Part shown: positions 60,025 to 64,000 of the stretch, piece by piece
Layout: every line of letters begins with the position of its first letter
Position numbering within the stretch: position 1 is the stretch's first letter
Assembly (NCBI GenBank): GCA_023953615.1
Contig: JAMLJH010000001.1
Location: 197,362 to 261,361 of the forward strand
Reading direction: 5' to 3'
Length of the DNA stretch: 64,000 nt
From: Verrucomicrobiia bacterium
Lineage (GTDB): Bacteria > Verrucomicrobiota > Verrucomicrobiia > Limisphaerales > JADLHS01
Program-made: the position numbers and the translations under genes
Notes under the pieces: model-generated
The model's database searches: none
The model's input: only the letters and a program-made list of their open reading frames with translations
Told to the model about the DNA's origin: nothing

Positions 60025-60173
60025 GGGGAGCACACGCGCCTCGCGTGTGCTGGCGGACGCCGCGTCCGACAGAAAGGATAACAGCTCATACGTATCCCAC
60101 GATTCGTCCACTGACTGAAATCCGTGTTCGCCGCGAGGCGCGTCGAACTGCATCCGAGGCGGATGCGCTCCCC
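60025..60173. repeat. Mosaic hairpin element C (149 bp, GGGGAGC...GCTCCCC ends)
   Basis: Short form carrying only the outer units: 60029-60051 (AGCACACGCG-CCT-CGCGTGTGCT), 60054-60068 (CGGACG-CCG-CGTCCG, perfect), 60126-60148 and 60150-60166 (GCATCCG-AGG-CGGATGC). The middle hairpins of A and B are missing. Confidence 0.85.
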
Positions 60174-60383
60174 GAATCCACTGCATCGTTCCGACTCAGG
60201 AAATGGCTCGGACGCGCCCGACCGCGCCGGCAATCTAAACAGCCAAGCCCCGCCAAGGGCAACATTACAAAACGACGATGGAAGATGAAGGATGGTAGAT
60301 CGAAGATAAAGCGCGACAGAATATAGGAAGACGATTCACGATTTACGATTTATGAAGGTCGTGACGATGTGAGCGTGGGTTTG

Positions 60384-60434
60384 GGGGAGCGCGCCCGTCT
60401 CGGGTGCGGCGGTTGGTGTCCCGCCAACTGCTCC
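60384..60434. repeat. Decayed mosaic element D
   Basis: Begins GGGGAGC at 60384, has GCGCCCG-TCT-CGGGTGC (60391-60407, one G-T pair) and GGCGG...CCGCC (60408-60425), then a broken right end (CTGCTCCTGCC). It shares the upstream lead-in with element B. Confidence 0.6.
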
Positions 60435-60607
60435 TGCCAAGAACAGCGTGATCAGACAAGCCCAAGCTCAGAAAGCCGCCCGCACAAGCACGACTGAATC
60501 CTATGCAAAGATGGCGTTGGAAAAAAGTTTTGTGGTTAAGTTCGACATCCCGCCGGATTTGACTTAACCACTACCGGACAAATAAAAACGACCGGAGTCA
60601 TTTGAGC

Positions 60608-61960
60608 ATGAAATCTTTTACTCGTCGCGAGTTCACCAAAACCATGGCGGTGGCCACCACCACCGCGGCGCTATCCTCATTCCGCGTGCTGGGGGCCAAC
60701 GAACGCATCCGTCTCGGCTGCATCGGCCTCGGCAATCGAGGCGATCAAGTCTTGACCAGCTTTCTAAAACAGCCGGACGCCGAGATCGTCGCCATCGCCG
60801 ACATTAACCAACCGTACCTTGATTTCGCGGCCAAGAAGATCGGCACGAATCCCAAGCGGTTCACGGATTACCGGCGCTTGCTGGAGTTAAAAGATTTGGA
60901 CGCCGTGGTGATCGCCACACCGGATCATTGGCACGCGCTCCAGACCATTCACGCCTGCGAAGCGGGTAAGGACGTTTATGTGGAAAAACCGTTCTCGCTT
61001 TGCATCGCGGAAGGGCGCGCGATGGTTGCGGCCGTCCACCGTCACCAACGCGTTTGTCAGGTGGGCACGCAACGGCGCTCCTCCGCGCTCTACGGCGAGG
61101 TGGCCAACTTCATTCGCGGCGGTGGCATTGGCAAAGTGACCGTGGTGCGTTGCTTTCACATTCAAAACGAATGGCCGGTGGGCATTGGCAATCCCGCCGA
61201 CAGCGAACCGCCCGTCGGTTTCGATTGGGAGGCCTGGCTCGGTCCTGCGCCGAAAGTGAAATACAACCGGAATCGCGGCCTGTATCGCTTCCGCTGGTTT
61301 CACGACTATTCGGGCGGCCAGGTCGCCAACATGGGCGTGCATTATCTCGATTGCATTCAGTGGGCCTTGGGGCACAACGCACCCCTGGCCGTCGCCGCGC
61401 TGGGCGGACGCATCGCCGGGATCAAGGACAATCGCGAAATTCCGGACACGCTCGAAGTGACCTGGCAATATCCCGGCGGCACGTTGGTCACCTTTTCGCA
61501 ATGGAACGCCACCGCCGCTCCGGCCTCCATTAAAAATTGTGAGATCGAATATCGCGGCACGAAAGGCACGCTCTACCAGTTCAATCGCAGTTGGGAAGTG
61601 GTGCCGGATGCGCTGACGCCAAATGACTTTCCCTTGCGCACCCCGGTGGATCGTTCGGTGGAACGCGGCTGGCGCACGGGCGAGAAACTCGTCATTGAAC
61701 CGCAACAAGGCAAGGGCGGCGGCGACACGACCCACGAACACGCGCGCAATTTTCTCGATTGCGTCAAGAGCCGCGCGCGGTGTAATGCCGACGCGGAGAC
61801 TGGTCATCGCAGCACCACGACCACGTTGCTCGCCAACCTCGCGTTGAAAACCCAGTCGCTGCTGCAATGGGACGCGGTGGCGGAGCGGATCACCAATCAT
61901 CCCGCCGCCAACCGCCGGTTGCGTTACCCCTACCGCGCGCCATACCAGTTTCCCACCTGA
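60608..61960 (+). CDS. Tat-exported Gfo/Idh/MocA-family oxidoreductase
   Basis: A 450-residue protein starting at ATG 60608 with GGAG about ten bases upstream. [20 protein letters not shown] is a twin-arginine signal (TRREF). The NAD-binding domain begins [20 protein letters not shown], with the EKP motif in [11 protein letters not shown] and [15 protein letters not shown] before it. The C-terminal domain carries [12 protein letters not shown]. These enzymes oxidise or rearrange sugars with a tightly bound NAD(P), and exported forms are abundant in Planctomycetes and Verrucomicrobia. It probably acts on glycans in the periplasm together with the next gene. Confidence 0.9.
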   Translation: MKSFTRREFTKTMAVATTTAALSSFRVLGANERIRLGCIGLGNRGDQVLTSFLKQPDAEIVAIADINQPYLDFAAKKIGTNPKRFTDYRRLLELKDLDAVVIATPDHWHALQTIHACEAGKDVYVEKPFSLCIAEGRAMVAAVHRHQRVCQVGTQRRSSALYGEVANFIRGGGIGKVTVVRCFHIQNEWPVGIGNPADSEPPVGFDWEAWLGPAPKVKYNRNRGLYRFRWFHDYSGGQVANMGVHYLDCIQWALGHNAPLAVAALGGRIAGIKDNREIPDTLEVTWQYPGGTLVTFSQWNATAAPASIKNCEIEYRGTKGTLYQFNRSWEVVPDALTPNDFPLRTPVDRSVERGWRTGEKLVIEPQQGKGGGDTTHEHARNFLDCVKSRARCNADAETGHRSTTTTLLANLALKTQSLLQWDAVAERITNHPAANRRLRYPYRAPYQFPT

Positions 61961-62081
61961 CCGCCGCCGGACGGGAGCATTGCCGGGAAAATAAAATCCG
62001 GCAGCGATTTGCGTTGTCTTCCGGCGGCAGGCCGGGTTTATTCTCCGCGACGCTTTTCGAACCCACCAAATCACATTGACC

Positions 62082-63488
62082 ATGAAACAGAAATCTTCGC
62101 CTCGTGCTGAATCCGCCCGCGCCACCAACCGGCGCGGCTTCCTGAAATCTTCCGCTGCCGCCACCGCCGTCTTCGCCATTGTGCCCGGTTACGTGTTGGG
62201 TTTGCGCGGCCAAACGCCGCCGAGCGGACGGCTGAATCTGGCCGGGGTGGGCATTGGCGGCATGGGCCGCAATAATCTCGCGCGGCTGGCCGGAGAAAAT
62301 ATCGTGGCGTTGTGCGACGTGGATTCCGGGCCGCGCGCGGAAAAAATATTCAGTTTGTATCCGAAAGCGAAACGCTACCGCGACTTCCGCGTAATGCTTG
62401 AGCGGCAACACGATATTGACGCGATCATCATCGCCACGCCGGACCACACGCACGCCCCCATCGGGATGGCGGCGATGCGCGCGGGCAAACACGTTTATAT
62501 TCAAAAACCGCTCGCCCATTCACTCAATGAAGTGCGGGCGCTCACTGAAGCGGCGCGCCGCTATCGGGTGGCCACGCAAATGGGAAACCAAGGACATTCC
62601 AACGACGGCACCCGCCAAATCTGCGAATGGATTTGGAGCGGCGCCATCGGCAGCGTCCGGGAGGTTCACGCCTGGACCAACCGCCCCGTCTGGCCGCAAA
62701 GCATCGAAGTGGAACGCCCCCGGGAAACGCCGCCCGTCCCCGACACGCTGGATTGGGATTTGTGGATCGGACCGGCGCCGATGCGGCCTTATCATCCCGA
62801 TTACGCGCCAAGCAAATGGCGGGCGTGGTGGGACTTTGGCACCGGCTCACTGGGCGATCTGGGTTGCCACATCATGGACCCGGTGTTTTGGGCGATGAAG
62901 CTGGGGCAGCCGACCAGCGTCGAGGGCAACATCTCCACCTATTGGGAAGGATTCTGGCAACGCACCGAACCGAAGAACGAAAACTATCCCCGCTCCACCA
63001 TTGTGCGTTACCAATTTCCGGCCCGCGACGATCTGCCGCCGTTGCTCTTGACGTGGTGGGACGGTGGGTTGATGCCGCCGCGGCCGGAGGAACTGGCGGA
63101 TGGGCAACGGATGGGAGACGCGGATGGCGGCGTGTTGTTCATTGGCGACCGGGGCAAATTGATGTGCGGTTGTTACGGCAAGGAGCCGCGTTTGTTACCG
63201 GCGCAACGCATGAAGGAATTTCAACCCCCACCGCCCACGCTGGAGCGCATCCCCGGCGGGCAGGATGGTCACGAACTGGATTGGGTGCGCGCCTGCAAAG
63301 GCGGTCCGCCCGCCGGCGCAAACTTCGATTATTCCGGGCCGCTGTCCGAGATGGTGTTGCTCGGCAATCTGGCGGTGCGTTATCCGGATCTGCGCCTGCT
63401 GTGGGACGGGCCGAATTTGAAAGTCACCAACGACGCGGAAGCGGATGCTTACGTGCGGCGCAAATACCGCGCAGGCTGGACGCTGTGA
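62082..63488 (+). CDS. Tat-exported Gfo/Idh/MocA-family oxidoreductase, second copy
   Basis: A 468-residue paralogue starting at ATG 62082. TNRRGFLKSSAAATAVFAIV is a Tat signal with RRGF, followed by GRLNLAGVGIGGMGRNNLA and TPDHTHAPIGMAAMRAGKHV. The usual EKP reads QKP (VYIQKPLAHS), so the Lys is kept but the preceding Glu is Gln. The C-terminal domain has GDLGCHIMDPVFWA. It lies 121 bp after the first oxidoreductase and may share its transcript. Substrate unknown. Confidence 0.88.
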   Translation: MKQKSSPRAESARATNRRGFLKSSAAATAVFAIVPGYVLGLRGQTPPSGRLNLAGVGIGGMGRNNLARLAGENIVALCDVDSGPRAEKIFSLYPKAKRYRDFRVMLERQHDIDAIIIATPDHTHAPIGMAAMRAGKHVYIQKPLAHSLNEVRALTEAARRYRVATQMGNQGHSNDGTRQICEWIWSGAIGSVREVHAWTNRPVWPQSIEVERPRETPPVPDTLDWDLWIGPAPMRPYHPDYAPSKWRAWWDFGTGSLGDLGCHIMDPVFWAMKLGQPTSVEGNISTYWEGFWQRTEPKNENYPRSTIVRYQFPARDDLPPLLLTWWDGGLMPPRPEELADGQRMGDADGGVLFIGDRGKLMCGCYGKEPRLLPAQRMKEFQPPPPTLERIPGGQDGHELDWVRACKGGPPAGANFDYSGPLSEMVLLGNLAVRYPDLRLLWDGPNLKVTNDAEADAYVRRKYRAGWTL

Positions 63489-63571
63489 GGCATGGCGCCA
63501 ATTGCAGTGATCCCGACTTTTCTCGTTTAGGGAAACGCTGAATCATTCAAATCAACTGGTAATGGCGGCCT

Positions 63572-64000
63572 TCAACTCCAGGTAAGCTCCAGTTTTTGGC
63601 CAGCGCGCAACTCGACCGGTCGGTTGAATTCAAGCCGCGCCCGGGGACCGTCGAAGGTAAGTTGCGTGCGGACGGTTCTCCGTCCCAGCCGAACTTTCAC
63701 CTTGGTCGGGCGATTCGCCGCCGTCAGGGTGAGTTCGAGGCGGCGCACCGTGAGCGTACCCCAATGCCAGTGAATCCCGGCCTTCGCCGTGTGGCCTGCA
63801 AACTGTTGCGTAAAACTTCCCCAACCCGCAGCCGTCGTGAAGGCGCATTTGAAATCCTCCGGCGATATGCGCGGCGCAAAACCGAGTCGTCCCGCCGGTC
63901 CATCATACTCGAAACCGCACGCGGCAAGATAGACGCCGTAGCTGGCCATGCTGCGCGCGTAGTGATCACCACATTCGATTTCGTTCCACGGATTGCGTCG
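63572..64000 (-). CDS. GH116-type glycosidase (glucosylceramidase-like), C-terminal end
   Basis: The last 142 codons of a minus-strand gene that runs in from beyond the right edge. RRNPWNEIECGDHYARSMAS, then YLAACGFEYDGP, LGFAPRISPEDF and TAAGWGSFTQQ, is the closing part of the helical barrel in DUF608/GH116 proteins. A beta-sandwich tail (LTVRRLELTLTAANRPTKVK) follows. The family hydrolyses glucosides, xylosides or N-acetylglucosaminides; the catalytic Glu and Asp lie outside the window. It is convergent with the oxidoreductase pair, suggesting a glycan-degrading group. Confidence 0.85.
   Translation of the reverse strand, partial: RRNPWNEIECGDHYARSMASYGVYLAACGFEYDGPAGRLGFAPRISPEDFKCAFTTAAGWGSFTQQFAGHTAKAGIHWHWGTLTVRRLELTLTAANRPTKVKVRLGRRTVRTQLTFDGPRARLEFNRPVELRAGQKLELTWS

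Larger units (their letters stand above)
59465..60607. other. 1.1-kb gene-free region filled with mosaic hairpin elements
   Basis: Contains elements B (59613-59939), C (60025-60173) and the decayed D (60384-60434), plus a shared lead-in (TTTACGA...GTCGTGAxGATGTGxGCGTGGG) before B (about 59566-59612) and D (about 60340-60383). Frames in this stretch are palindrome artefacts. The final 60 bases include a GGAG that may serve the next gene. Confidence 0.7.

Noticed and set aside
63524..63537. Bidirectional terminator between convergent genes (CGTTT/AAACG)
   Set aside because: Five-base stem with no T run; too weak.
1..64000. CRISPR array, tRNA, rRNA, prophage or IS element
   Set aside because: No regularly spaced direct repeats, no cloverleaf or rRNA motifs recognised, and no transposase, integrase or capsid gene found.

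Overview
The window reads as a chromosomal segment of a Verrucomicrobiota bacterium, most likely the Pedosphaera/Limisphaerales side of the phylum. That is inferred from gene content: very large secreted proteins built from LamG, cadherin/PIG-like, YDG/MBG, CotH and lamin-tail modules; Tat-exported Gfo/Idh/MocA oxidoreductases; a GH116-type glycosidase; tandem PilT/PilU ATPases; and weak Shine-Dalgarno signals. No rRNA, tRNA, phage, transposase or CRISPR array was recognised.

From 1 to 30.5 kb almost everything is on the minus strand and forms one extracellular polysaccharide (EPS) locus. Reading with transcription (high to low coordinates) it runs: rfbA, rfbC, rfbD, rfbB (dTDP-L-rhamnose), the initiating sugar phosphotransferase, a WbpB-like dehydrogenase and WbpD-like N-acetyltransferase, a Wzc/GumC-like co-polymerase with a degenerate P-loop, a deacetylase-GT4 fusion, a GT2, an O-antigen ligase/polymerase-like membrane protein, a second GT2, two secreted beta-helix proteins, an ATP-grasp ligase, a phosphatidylserine decarboxylase-like protein, a third GT2, a 1.8 kaa secreted deacetylase-containing protein, and a tailoring block of LbetaH acyltransferase, VOC protein, acyl carrier protein, AsnB-type amidotransferase and adenylate-forming ligase (cut by the window edge). 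Flippase, outer-membrane exporter, exosortase and WbpE-type aminotransferase are not in the window.

From 30.5 to 42 kb lies a housekeeping stretch. A MidA-like methyltransferase is divergent from a plus-strand pilT-pilU-like operon with a small receiver-like gene. A secreted nuclease/phosphatase-fold protein, an EamA transporter, an Agl23-like GT-C membrane protein, a discoidin-domain protein, a PlsC-like acyltransferase and a stand-alone CoaB-like protein follow on the minus strand. A second nuclease/phosphatase-fold lipoprotein lies on the plus strand.

From 42 to 64 kb is an accessory, secretion-rich region: a 1.8 kaa CotH/lamin-tail protein, a tandem two-domain glycerophosphodiesterase, a secreted protein with a shared C-terminal module, an NPCBM-glycosidase, small membrane proteins, a metallophosphoesterase with a CBM9-like tail, two Tat-exported oxidoreductases and the 3' end of a GH116-type glycosidase. 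The gaps here are long and hold the least explained DNA: three mosaic elements of 149-398 bp bounded by GGGGAGC...GCTCCCC and packed with short-loop perfect hairpins that vary in a pairing-preserving way between copies, a second family of GCGGCAG/CTGCCGC hairpins, and a relic of a GH43-like glycosidase.
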